Positions 1 through 6,222 of a DNA stretch of 16,867 nt are shown one piece after another. This DNA comes from an uncultured Lachnospiraceae bacterium. GTDB taxonomy: Bacteria; Bacillota; Clostridia; Lachnospirales; Lachnospiraceae. The notes beneath the pieces were generated by a model. The model was not told the origin of the DNA. It worked only from the letters and a program-made list of their open reading frames with translations, and ran no database searches. A program made the position numbers and the translations under genes. How positions within the stretch are numbered: the first letter of the stretch is position 1; each line of letters opens with the position of its first letter. The stretch covers positions 1 to 16,867 of the forward strand of contig CAJURF010000079.1 in the NCBI GenBank assembly GCA_910588825.1, in the 5' to 3' direction.

Positions 1-45
1 CCCGATTATCTGGAAACAAAACGTGGATTGGGGTACAAAGTATGA
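1..45 (+). CDS. Response regulator, OmpR/PhoB family, C-terminal end only
   Basis: Only the last 14 codons are inside the window. Frame 1 reads PDYLETKRGLGYKV followed by TGA at 43-45. The pattern YLET-RG-GY is the end of the winged-helix DNA-binding domain of OmpR-type response regulators (the beta-hairpin wing). These cytoplasmic transcription factors are phosphorylated by a partner histidine kinase. The stop overlaps an ATG at 42 (ATGA), which begins a broken histidine kinase, the normal gene order for such pairs. The regulator may be intact upstream, but without a functional partner its signal input is unclear. The family call is confident; the target genes cannot be judged from this fragment. 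Confidence 0.8.
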   Translation, partial: PDYLETKRGLGYKV

Positions 46-240
46 AACTGACCGAGTATATAATTGACCGCCTTTCTTGCAGCGTTGTTATGGGACTACA
101 CAAGAAAAAAGAAATATTACTGTGGATTTATGACTTTATTTGACGGACTTGACGACAAGACTTTATTAGCAGAGCTTGTAGAAAAGCTGGGATTTCTTGA
201 CGGGAAATTGTTATATCAAATTCTACGCCTGTCTAATAAC
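42..240 (+). pseudogene. Sensor histidine kinase, decayed N-terminal remnant
   Basis: An ATG at 42 overlaps the response-regulator stop and starts MKLTEYIIDRL. This resembles the N-terminus of small two-TM sensor kinases of the BceS/BraS type. That frame then runs into unrelated residues and stops. The recognisable sequence resumes in frame 1 from about 64 (FLAALLWDYTRKKKYY, then LDDKTLLAEL and FLDGKLLYQILR). The last two match the linker after the second TM segment in this kinase family. So part of the first TM region is lost with a frameshift. The kinase also ends near 240, before any dimerisation (His) or ATPase domain, where transposase-like sequence begins on the other strand. It cannot be functional. 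The family assignment is from memory of the conserved linker, so it is moderately sure. Confidence 0.65.
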
Positions 241-640
241 TGGACAGAACGGCGGCCGCGGCTTTTATATGCCCCTGTCCTTTCATAAGCTGTATAGTTC
301 CTCTCAGCACGTGTAACAATATGGAGCAGGCCGGGTGCTTTCCCGGAATATACCTTCCATTCTTTCAGAAGGGGCACAGTCAGGAAGTACCTGTCCAGGA
401 CAAACAGGGAGCCCCCGAAATGCTGCGCTGCGCGGAAACCGTCACGGAGCATCTGTACCACATGGGAGACAGATTCATCCCCAAGTCATTCACTAATCAC
501 ACGGTCCCCATCATAGATCTGGATGGACAGGGGGAGACAGAAAGATTTGGAAACCTTTCCGGCGGGCACTTTGACGGCGCCAAAAAAGTGTCCGTGGATA
601 AACGCTGGTTTTGGATTAGTTAACTTAACCATAACACACA
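216..640 (-). pseudogene. DDE-type transposase remnant (IS element debris)
   Basis: Reading the minus strand from about 640 to 216 gives one continuous homologous frame. It includes NPKPAFIHGHFFGAVKVPAG, then FCLPLSIQIYDGDRVISE, an in-frame TGA, and then SVSHVVQMLRDGF, LFVLDRYFLTVPLLKEW and LLHIVTRAERNYTAYE. The LDRYF-L-VP block and the HIVTRA---TAYE block are typical of the DDE transposase catalytic core found in Clostridia IS elements (IS4-like). The TGA lies where a Trp would fit the frame, so it looks like a point nonsense mutation. Both ends of the transposase are missing and no terminal inverted repeats are evident. The downstream edge (around 240) is fused to the histidine kinase remnant, suggesting insertion and later deletion. 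The IS family is uncertain. Confidence 0.65.
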
Positions 641-709
641 TCTGCTTGGAATGTTATCTTTTTTTGAGAACTTTTGACTGTCCAGTATAAGATAATTCCT
701 TGCAAAAAA

Positions 710-922
710 CTACTCACTGTAACACAATTTCTTGCGGAAGAAATTTGTGTTCGCCCTGCCCGATACTGTCAGGCAGCCAAGCCCGCGCATTTCTGTATTC
801 TGCTCCCGGACAACCTTGTAGGCATAGGATTTGGAGACATTTAGCTCCTGCTCTCCCCCTTCCCCTCTTTTATTTCTGATTCCTCTGCCTGCACTCGTAA
901 ATCTGCATTTCTTTCCAAACAT
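710..922 (-). CDS. Excisionase-like small HTH protein, possibly decayed
   Basis: A 70-residue minus-strand frame whose C-terminal half (LNVSKSYAYKVVREQNTEM, then GCLTVSGRANTNFF) matches the pattern of small helix-turn-helix/excisionase-like proteins carried by Firmicutes integrative elements. In those, a helix ending in S--AYK--RE-N is followed by G-LTV-GR. The normal N-terminal start of such proteins (about 10 residues before LNVS) is replaced here by an unconvincing basic, Gly-rich stretch, and I see no good ribosome binding site. The gene may therefore be truncated at its 5' end. If functional it would bind DNA and help excise an integrated element. Its neighbours (transposase debris, XRE regulator) fit a mobile-island origin. 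The call is tentative. Confidence 0.45.
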   Translation of the reverse strand: MFGKKCRFTSAGRGIRNKRGEGGEQELNVSKSYAYKVVREQNTEMRGLGCLTVSGRANTNFFRKKLCYSE

Positions 923-1054
923 CAGTTTTTACCGACAGTTTTAAATGTGACTAAATTTGTTTGCTTAGTCTATGTATTTCCCATATTCCTAAACTTATCG
1001 ATTTAAGTCAAGGGGTTTCAGGAAAAATCTTAACTTTTTAAATTTAATTTTTTC

Positions 1055-1083
1055 TTGTTATCTTTACTGCGCCATGCTATACT
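1055..1083 (+). promoter_or_regulatory. Predicted sigma-A promoter of the XRE regulator gene
   Basis: TTGTTA at 1055-1060, a 17-base spacer, and TATACT at 1078-1083 preceded by TG (extended -10: TGCTATACT). Transcription would start near 1090, inside the palindrome at 1089-1102, and read into the XRE gene at 1134/1171. Confidence 0.6.
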
Positions 1084-1088
1084 GTACC

Positions 1089-1102
1089 AAACAAATTTGT
1101 TT
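1089..1102. promoter_or_regulatory. Palindromic operator candidate at the XRE promoter
   Basis: AAACAAATTTGTTT is a perfect 14-base palindrome lying at the predicted transcription start, directly downstream of the -10 box. Its half AAATTTGTTT occurs again at 953-962, between the arms of the inverted repeat GACTAA/TTAGTC (949-970). Placement over the start site suggests autorepression by the adjacent XRE protein; this is inference. Confidence 0.5.
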
Positions 1103-1133
1103 AACAACTTAGCGGCGGCGAAATTGTGCTGAC

Positions 1134-1658
1134 ATGGCTAAACAACAAAAAACTATACGGAGGTCTGCTTATGGCAATCGGAAGAACCTGACGCAGAAAC
1201 AGCTCGGCGAACAACTCGGCTTTCTGGGCATGACTTCCGACGTGCGCATGGCGCAGTACGAATCTGAGGCGAGGATTCCCAAACAAAATCTCATGAAACA
1301 AATGGCGGGCATACTCGGCGTCAGCCCCCATGCCCTGACTGTGCCAGATATTGACACATACATTGGTTTTTTACATACCCTTTTTGCATTGGAGGACATA
1401 TATGGAGTGAAGATAACGGAAAAAGACGGTCTCATCTGCCTTTACCGCGCTCCTTCTACTTCTTCCCCTGTTGATACGGTCAGCAACATGCTCCGGGAAT
1501 GGCAACAACAGGCAGAAAAACTTGAAAACAGCGAAATCAGCAGGGAGGAATACGACGAATGGCGTTACCTATACCCGGAACTAGAAACCAGCCATCACTG
1601 GGCAAAGACGCCTTCCAAAGAAATGAGTGATTACCTCATTAAGAAATCAGAGAAATAG
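1134..1658 (+). CDS. XRE-family HTH regulator of mobile-element type, 5' end probably damaged
   Basis: The frame encodes an N-terminal helix-turn-helix (LTQKQLGEQLGF, then RMAQYESEARIPK, about residues 19-50). It continues with a family-specific region (LTVPDIDTYIGFLHTLFALEDIYG) and a C-terminal EWRYLYPELETS block. This layout is typical of XRE regulators carried by integrative elements in Clostridia, which repress element genes. The start at 1134 has no ribosome binding site. A perfect GGAGG (1159-1163) sits 7 bases before ATG 1171, but ATG 1171 reads M-A-I-G-R-T then TGA, out of frame with the HTH. Family members usually begin MAIG--I---R, so a small deletion seems to have removed part of helix 1 and shifted the frame. 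The product from 1134 would lack a normal first helix. It may be a pseudogene; the family assignment is firm. Confidence 0.7.
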   Translation: MAKQQKTIRRSAYGNRKNLTQKQLGEQLGFLGMTSDVRMAQYESEARIPKQNLMKQMAGILGVSPHALTVPDIDTYIGFLHTLFALEDIYGVKITEKDGLICLYRAPSTSSPVDTVSNMLREWQQQAEKLENSEISREEYDEWRYLYPELETSHHWAKTPSKEMSDYLIKKSEK

Positions 1659-1672
1659 CCAAAGAAATATAA

Positions 1673-1730
1673 TAAGAAAAACCTTGCTGATATTCAATTT
1701 TCATTTCAGAATATCAGTAAGGTTTTCTTA
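1673..1730. terminator. Strong bidirectional intrinsic terminator
   Basis: Arms of 23 and 22 bases (1673-1695 and 1709-1730) pair with one bulged A and one G-T wobble around a 13-base loop. The arm starts with TAAGAAAA and ends with TTTTCTTA, giving a T-rich tail in both directions. It lies just after the XRE stop (1656-1658) on the plus strand and about 120 bases beyond the guaA stop on the minus strand, so it can end both transcripts. Confidence 0.85.
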
Positions 1731-1853
1731 TGTGCCATATTGAAATATATAAATCATTCCCTGAACAAGAAAAAGTGTTGCCAAATCGTTGCCGGACACT
1801 AAACTATTTTGCTTGAGACTAGCATAAATACTGGGTTTTTCTCATCCGTTTAA

Positions 1854-3146
1854 TTACTCGAACTCAATCGTAGCCGGAGGCTTCGGACTCATATCATAAC
1901 ACACCCGATTCACATTCTCCACCTCAGCCAAAATCCGTTCCGTAATCCGTTCCAGCACACCCCAATCCACCTTTTCAATGGATGCGGTCATTGCGTCAAT
2001 GGTATTGATGGCGCGGATAATCACCATATATTCAAATACCCGGGCATTATTTTTCATACCCACAGACTTAAAGTCCGGTACTACAGTAAAGTACTGCCAC
2101 ACCTTCTTGTCCAGCCCTGCCGTTGCAAATTCTTCTCTGAGAATTGCGTCGGATTCGCGGACTGCGGTCAAACGGTCTTTTGTAATGGCGCCCAGACATC
2201 TTACTCCGAGACCAGGGCCTGGGAAGGGCTGGCGGTAAACCATGTCATGGGGCAGGCCCAGCTCAACGCCGCAGGCGCGCACTTCATCTTTGAAAAGCTG
2301 TTTTAAGGGCTCTACCAGCTGGAATTTCAGGTCTTCGGGAAGTCCGCCCACATTGTGGTGGGATTTTACCATTTTTGCTGTTTTCGTACCGCTCTCAATG
2401 ATGTCAGGATAAATAGTTCCCTGTCCGAGAAAATCAATTCCCTCCAGTTTCCGGGCTTCTTCTTCGAAAACGCGGATAAATTCACCGCCGATGATTTTCC
2501 GTTTCTGCTCCGGGTCTGCCACATCTTTCAATTTGCCGAGAAAACGTTCAGAGGCATCCACATAGATGAGGTTAGCATGAAGTTGGTCACGGAATACTTT
2601 TACAACACTTTCGGATTCATTTTTACGCATTAATCCGTGATTGACATGGACGCATACCAGCTGCTGTCCAATTGCCTTAATCAGCATGGCGGCCACCACA
2701 GAGGAATCCACCCCGCCGGACAATGCCAGCAGTACCTTTTTATCTTTCACCTGCTGACGGATCAGCTGAACCTGGTCCTCGATAAAATTTTTCATGTTCC
2801 AATTGGCCTCAGCTCTGCAGTCCTGGAAAATAAATTCTTTCAGTTCATCCTGGCTGGGAAGCTCAGAAAACTGCGTGCCGCATTTGGACTGGGGATAGTC
2901 AATGGAAATCATAGGGTAACCAAGCTGGTAAAGCTCCGGGCTGATTTCCACGGCCTGTCCGTCTACCACACGGTTCTCGCCGCCATTCAAAATAATGCCT
3001 TTTACATTATCAAAACTTTTCAGGGTTTCTGCTGAGATATCGTGGGGGTGGATCTCGCTGTACACACCCAGGTCACGGATTTCACGGGCGATTACAGTAT
3101 TCTGTGTGCTGCCCAAATCCAGAATTACGATTAAATCCTGTTTCAT
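1854..3146 (-). CDS. guaA: GMP synthase with truncated glutaminase domain
   Basis: GMP synthase makes GMP from XMP, ATP and an amino donor in cytoplasmic purine synthesis. The ATP-pyrophosphatase domain is intact, with the P-loop LALSGGVDSS (residues 141-149). So is the C-terminal dimerisation domain, ending CYDMSPKPPATIEFE. The protein has 430 residues, against about 510-525 in the family. The loss is in the N-terminal class I amidotransferase domain. It starts normally (ILDLGSTQNTVIAREIRDLGVY) up to YPMISIDYPQ, where Asp83 replaces the nucleophilic Cys of the usual G-CYG elbow. It then rejoins at the linker (FIFQDCRAEANWNM), lacking the HPE segment. It therefore should not hydrolyse glutamine and would need free ammonia or a separate glutaminase. 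The ATG at 3146 has an AAGGAGA site, and a consensus promoter lies just upstream. A second, full-length guaA elsewhere is possible. Confidence 0.9.
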   Translation of the reverse strand: MKQDLIVILDLGSTQNTVIAREIRDLGVYSEIHPHDISAETLKSFDNVKGIILNGGENRVVDGQAVEISPELYQLGYPMISIDYPQSKCGTQFSELPSQDELKEFIFQDCRAEANWNMKNFIEDQVQLIRQQVKDKKVLLALSGGVDSSVVAAMLIKAIGQQLVCVHVNHGLMRKNESESVVKVFRDQLHANLIYVDASERFLGKLKDVADPEQKRKIIGGEFIRVFEEEARKLEGIDFLGQGTIYPDIIESGTKTAKMVKSHHNVGGLPEDLKFQLVEPLKQLFKDEVRACGVELGLPHDMVYRQPFPGPGLGVRCLGAITKDRLTAVRESDAILREEFATAGLDKKVWQYFTVVPDFKSVGMKNNARVFEYMVIIRAINTIDAMTASIEKVDWGVLERITERILAEVENVNRVCYDMSPKPPATIEFE

Positions 3147-3178
3147 AGGGGATGGTCTCCTTATCTTTTATTTGCTTT

Positions 3179-3207
3179 ATTATAGCAAAACGTATGTGGT
3201 CTTGCAA
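3179..3207 (-). promoter_or_regulatory. Predicted sigma-A promoter of guaA
   Basis: On the minus strand: TTGCAA (3207-3202), 17-base spacer, and TATAAT (3184-3179) preceded by TGC (extended -10). The predicted leader is only about 25 bases before the guaA start, leaving no room for a purine riboswitch. Confidence 0.7.
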
Positions 3208-3340
3208 AGAAAAAATGGAAAACGGCTGAAAAGCATAAAAATTATGGATATACAGAAAATACATATTGTGATAGAATATACTGCGGATAAAAGAGCATGT
3301 GGTATTTGTAAAGTTTCAGCGAACGCAGTGGAGGGAAGCT

Positions 3341-4438
3341 ATGGCAGACACAAGTGAAGCACAGGAGAAAAAAACAGTAAATCACACAGCGGTTGAAAAA
3401 GGCCGTCTATACCATCTGGATGTGGCAAGGGTATTGGCGATTGCGCTTGTGACACTGTATCATATATGGAAACGCATGGGGAAACCCGTATGGCATCTGG
3501 GAGGGCTGAGCATATACGGCATTCCTGAATGGGGGAATGTGGGGGTGCTGATGCTGCTGGTTTTATCAGGGTATCTGATGGTCAACAGTTACCGCAGGCT
3601 GGACGGGCTTCCCCTGGGGAAAAAATTGAGGGTTTTCTATTCCGGCAGGTTTCTGCGCATTGCCCCTGCATATTACTTTGCCATTTTGTTTTGGTGCCTG
3701 TGTAAAGATGGAATAGGGTGGAAAGATATTTTTGTTCATCTGCTGTTTATTCACAATTCCTTTGACGCCTACGAATATGGCATCAGCGGAGTGTTCTGGT
3801 ATCTGAGTGTGCAGATGGGGCTTTATCTAGCCGTGCCTTTCCTGTTTTTTATATGGAGAAAATGTTGTGCAGTATTTCATTTGACAGGCGCCCGGCGTAT
3901 ATGGGCAGAGCTGGGTGTGTGCGCGGTCTTCTTCCTGAATGGTGTTGTAATGTATCTGAATGAGATGTGCAAATACCATTCCATTTTCTTCATGGCACCT
4001 TACTTTCTTCTGGGGATGGCTTTGTATAATATGCAGGAAGTCTGGGGAATCCGGACAAAATATCTTCAGATTCTGGGAGCTGTTCTGATATGCGGCGGAT
4101 TTGCATTGATGCTGATGCCCCAGTCAGCGCAGGTGCCGGCATTATACCGGGGCAGTATCGGCTTGCTGCTGGGAAGCGGTATGGTTTTGTTCAGCAGATA
4201 CCCCATACCGGAGGTATTCCGGGAGCCGCTGGCCTGTCTTTCAACGGCTGCTTACTCTGCTTATCTGTATAATTATGTGATGAATTATCTGAACGGCATC
4301 CGGCACTTGGGGGACCGGCAGCATGTATGGTTGTGGCTGCTTTTCTATATGACCATGGTGCTGGCCTATGGACTGTTTATGTATCAGGTGGTGGAACGGC
4401 CCCTTCAGAAAATAGTCTCTAAGGCGCGAAGAAAATAG
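3341..4438 (+). CDS. Membrane acyltransferase (acyltransferase 3 family)
   Basis: A 365-residue polytopic membrane protein. The start at ATG 3341 is chosen because GGAGGG (3330-3335) lies 5 bases upstream; an in-frame start at 3299 lacks a site. After a hydrophilic N-terminus comes LDVARVLAIALVTLYHIW, with the family's conserved His41. GRFLRIAPAYY follows, with the conserved basic residues Arg103 and Arg106. About ten hydrophobic segments reach the C-terminal VVERPLQK, which resembles the end of this family. These enzymes O-acylate extracytoplasmic sugars or peptidoglycan/exopolysaccharide using a cytoplasmic acyl donor. The substrate cannot be inferred. The gene stands alone, divergent from guaA, and is followed by a palindromic hairpin. 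The family is firm; the function is general. Confidence 0.85.
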   Translation: MADTSEAQEKKTVNHTAVEKGRLYHLDVARVLAIALVTLYHIWKRMGKPVWHLGGLSIYGIPEWGNVGVLMLLVLSGYLMVNSYRRLDGLPLGKKLRVFYSGRFLRIAPAYYFAILFWCLCKDGIGWKDIFVHLLFIHNSFDAYEYGISGVFWYLSVQMGLYLAVPFLFFIWRKCCAVFHLTGARRIWAELGVCAVFFLNGVVMYLNEMCKYHSIFFMAPYFLLGMALYNMQEVWGIRTKYLQILGAVLICGGFALMLMPQSAQVPALYRGSIGLLLGSGMVLFSRYPIPEVFREPLACLSTAAYSAYLYNYVMNYLNGIRHLGDRQHVWLWLLFYMTMVLAYGLFMYQVVERPLQKIVSKARRK

Positions 4439-4447
4439 ATTCTGCAG

Positions 4448-4465
4448 GCAGGAGACGTCTCCTGC
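4448..4465 (+). terminator. Hairpin after the acyltransferase gene
   Basis: GCAGGAGACGTCTCCTGC is a perfect 18-base palindrome, forming a 7-base-pair stem with an ACGT loop, 10 bases after the acyltransferase stop. Only a short, interrupted T tract (TTGGACTTTTA) follows, so it is a weak terminator candidate. Confidence 0.5.
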
Positions 4466-4489
4466 TTGGACTTTTACTCGGCAGCGCAT

Positions 4490-4539
4490 GGCAAAATTTT
4501 CAGATGTATTTTGATATCCCATACATCTTAGGTTTTGCC
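4490..4539. terminator. Imperfect inverted repeat between convergent genes
   Basis: Two nested stems: GGCAAAA (4490-4496) with TTTTGCC (4533-4539), and AGATGTA (4502-4508) with TACATCT (4522-4528), separated by small internal loops. It lies 60 bases beyond the stop of the minus-strand PIN-like gene and about 50 bases after the acyltransferase. A transcription-ending role for the PIN-like gene is plausible but not clear, because no long T tract follows. Confidence 0.35.
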
Positions 4540-4599
4540 CCGCGCTTTCACAGAGGGAACCTGCACGGCTGCTGCAGACGATTTTTGTACCATTTCTTT

Positions 4600-5253
4600 T
4601 TACAATTCCCCACATGTTTTTATCTTGTTATAAATAGCCAGACCATTTTTTCTTCCAAATGTATGTAAACTTCCAAGATAAATCACTTTTGCGGACTTTT
4701 CCTTATTCTCAATTAAATTTTGAATATCGTCAATCATGGGTTCATATTCTGTGCCTGCGAACAAGTTCTGTAAAATGGTCTTTATCCGCAGTTTTTCTGT
4801 ATAGGAGCAGTGATATCCGCCGATGGATACACATTCCCGCTGCTGTTTCAGTTTCCGGGTGCGTTCGTTATTTTCATTGCCGGTTACAATGCCGTCTTCG
4901 ATGCAGGAAGATAGAAATACGTTCATTTTTTTCCCGGCTCTTTTTCCCCAGTAATCCCTCACGGCCTGGAAGCCTTTGTCATTGCTCACAATAACAGAGA
5001 TTCCGGAAAAACCGCCGCCAATCAATTCTCCCAGTCTGGAAACAATATAAAAATCCAGGGCATTTTTGCCGGTCTTGCAGAGTTTGCATATTTCGAAGGT
5101 ACAGCGGGAGGATGTGATCTCGTCCAGAATTCTCCGCTCTGCCTTCTTTCTGGCTTCACTGTAAAAGAGAATGATATGGTCATTGGCATCTAAAAATCCG
5201 CAGCCTTTCAGCCCGTCATTGCCGGTATTTTCATAATCAATCAGGAATAGTAT
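4600..5253 (-). CDS. PIN/NYN-like domain protein with no canonical start codon
   Basis: The frame encodes about 217 residues beginning ILFLIDYENTG, the first strand of a PIN/NYN-type nuclease fold with its acidic residue (DYEN). It continues with HIILFYSEARKKAE, ICKLCKTGKNALDFYIVSRL (a second acidic site, ALDFY) and VIVSNDKGFQAVRDYWG (a third, NDKGF). Such Lachnospiraceae proteins may be RNA-processing nucleases, but their substrates are not known to me. A perfect AAGGAGGTGA lies upstream, and the codon at the correct spacing (7 bases) is ATA at 5251-5253. The first ATG/GTG/TTG-type start in frame is 76 codons later and would delete the first catalytic strand. A CTG at 5242-5244 is the other option. 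Either a non-AUG start is used or the ATG has mutated. A good promoter lies upstream. Confidence 0.7.
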   Translation of the reverse strand: MLFLIDYENTGNDGLKGCGFLDANDHIILFYSEARKKAERRILDEITSSRCTFEICKLCKTGKNALDFYIVSRLGELIGGGFSGISVIVSNDKGFQAVRDYWGKRAGKKMNVFLSSCIEDGIVTGNENNERTRKLKQQRECVSIGGYHCSYTEKLRIKTILQNLFAGTEYEPMIDDIQNLIENKEKSAKVIYLGSLHTFGRKNGLAIYNKIKTCGEL

Positions 5254-5306
5254 AGAATCACCTCCTTGGAGTATCTGGCAGGATATGTAATGTGTGTTGT
5301 TGTTTC

Positions 5307-5335
5307 AGTATAGTATAGATTTGTGTGGATGTCAT
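5307..5335 (-). promoter_or_regulatory. Predicted sigma-A promoter of the PIN-like gene
   Basis: On the minus strand: ATGACA (5335-5330), 17-base spacer, and TATACT (5312-5307), each 5/6 to consensus. The expected transcript starts near 5300, about 45 bases before the ATA codon and 30 bases before the Shine-Dalgarno. Confidence 0.55.
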
Positions 5336-5539
5336 TCGCTTTGTAGTCGAAAATGTTTCTGTATACTTTGGGGGTTTGTTGTGTTAAAATTGTGAAAGAA
5401 TACTTTTGGATGGATAACTGGGGGCGGTTTTCAGGAGTCACGAGTTTGGACAAAACAAACTCTGGCTGTGAACTGTATGTTGTAATACGGACGTTTTCCG
5501 GTTGTCTGAAATATTTTGCATGATAGGGGGGAAAAGCGT

Positions 5540-6205
5540 ATGAAATGGAAGAAAGCTATTGTATGTCTGGCGTGGATTCTGGTACTGCTCTGTGTGCCTG
5601 CGGCTTCTGTAGAGGTAAAAGCGGGTGCACGAAGCGGGGAGAGCCAGATGCAGGTAAACGCAAAGGCTGGTAAGAAGTATAAGAAACTTTATAAGAAGTT
5701 TCTGGCGAAAGGAGTCATAAAAGGGAAGTCTGGAAGCAGAGGAGTCATCAACTGGTATTATCTGATCAATATCAATAAATCCGGGGCACCGGAACTGGTG
5801 GTTATGCAGGATGGCGGCGGACTAGCCACATATTATATTTATACCATATCCGGCGGGAAAGTAAAACTGTGCGGTGAATGTACCGCAAAGGGAATCTCCT
5901 CGGCTCCGCCTGTATTAAAATATGTTTCCAAATATAAAGGTATAGAGACAAGCGGCTGGACCAATGGAATCGGCGGTGTATGGTCAAATCTTTTCCAGGT
6001 TTCCAAGGGAAAACTGGTACATAAATATCATGTGAGAAGTGCTGAGTATCCCAAAAAGGAATATTATATCGGCACAACAGATACAAAATGCAGAAAAGTG
6101 GGAAAGGCCGCCTGTAATAGGTATTATAAGAAATATTTCAGCAAAGCCAAAACTTATAAGATGATCAAGAACACTGCTGCAAACAGGAACAGAACGTTCA
6201 GATAA
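5540..6205 (+). CDS. Secreted Lys/Tyr-rich protein of unknown function
   Basis: A 221-residue protein. ATG 5540 is chosen because AGGGGGG lies just upstream; an in-frame ATG at 5516 has no site. The N-terminus is a clear signal peptide: MKWKK, then a hydrophobic core (AIVCLAWILVLLCVPAA), with likely cleavage after VKA. The mature part is very basic (KKYKKLYKKFLAKG near the start, KKYFSKAKTYKMIKN near the end). Its centre (YYLININKSGAPELVVMQDGG, then YYIYTISGGKVKLCGE) resembles a repeated beta-rich motif seen in exported Firmicutes proteins. I recognise no catalytic motif, anchor or lipobox. It ends 17 bases before the jetD start on the same strand with no terminator between, so the two are probably co-transcribed. 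What an exported protein does with a DNA-cutting defence system is unknown; it may be accidental. Confidence 0.7.
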   Translation: MKWKKAIVCLAWILVLLCVPAASVEVKAGARSGESQMQVNAKAGKKYKKLYKKFLAKGVIKGKSGSRGVINWYYLININKSGAPELVVMQDGGGLATYYIYTISGGKVKLCGECTAKGISSAPPVLKYVSKYKGIETSGWTNGIGGVWSNLFQVSKGKLVHKYHVRSAEYPKKEYYIGTTDTKCRKVGKAACNRYYKKYFSKAKTYKMIKNTAANRNRTFR

Positions 6206-6222
6206 TAAAAGGAGACCGATAA

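Noticed and set aside
321..623. 100-codon plus-strand frame
   Set aside because: It lies opposite the transposase remnant, whose minus-strand translation has recognisable conserved blocks.
663..695. Promoter-like TTGAGA / TATAAG on the plus strand
   Set aside because: The -10 is weak, the alternative boxes are badly spaced, and no plus-strand gene follows before the XRE promoter.
1770..1825. Possible integrase C-terminal remnant (frame reading VAKSLPDT)
   Set aside because: Too short, with an in-frame stop just upstream, and no conserved Tyr-recombinase residues.
1978..3035. Several plus-strand frames across guaA
   Set aside because: guaA is fully supported by conserved motifs on the other strand; these frames show no homology.
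3147..3178. Possible purine riboswitch before guaA
   Set aside because: The predicted leader is only about 25-30 bases; no aptamer-like helices are present.
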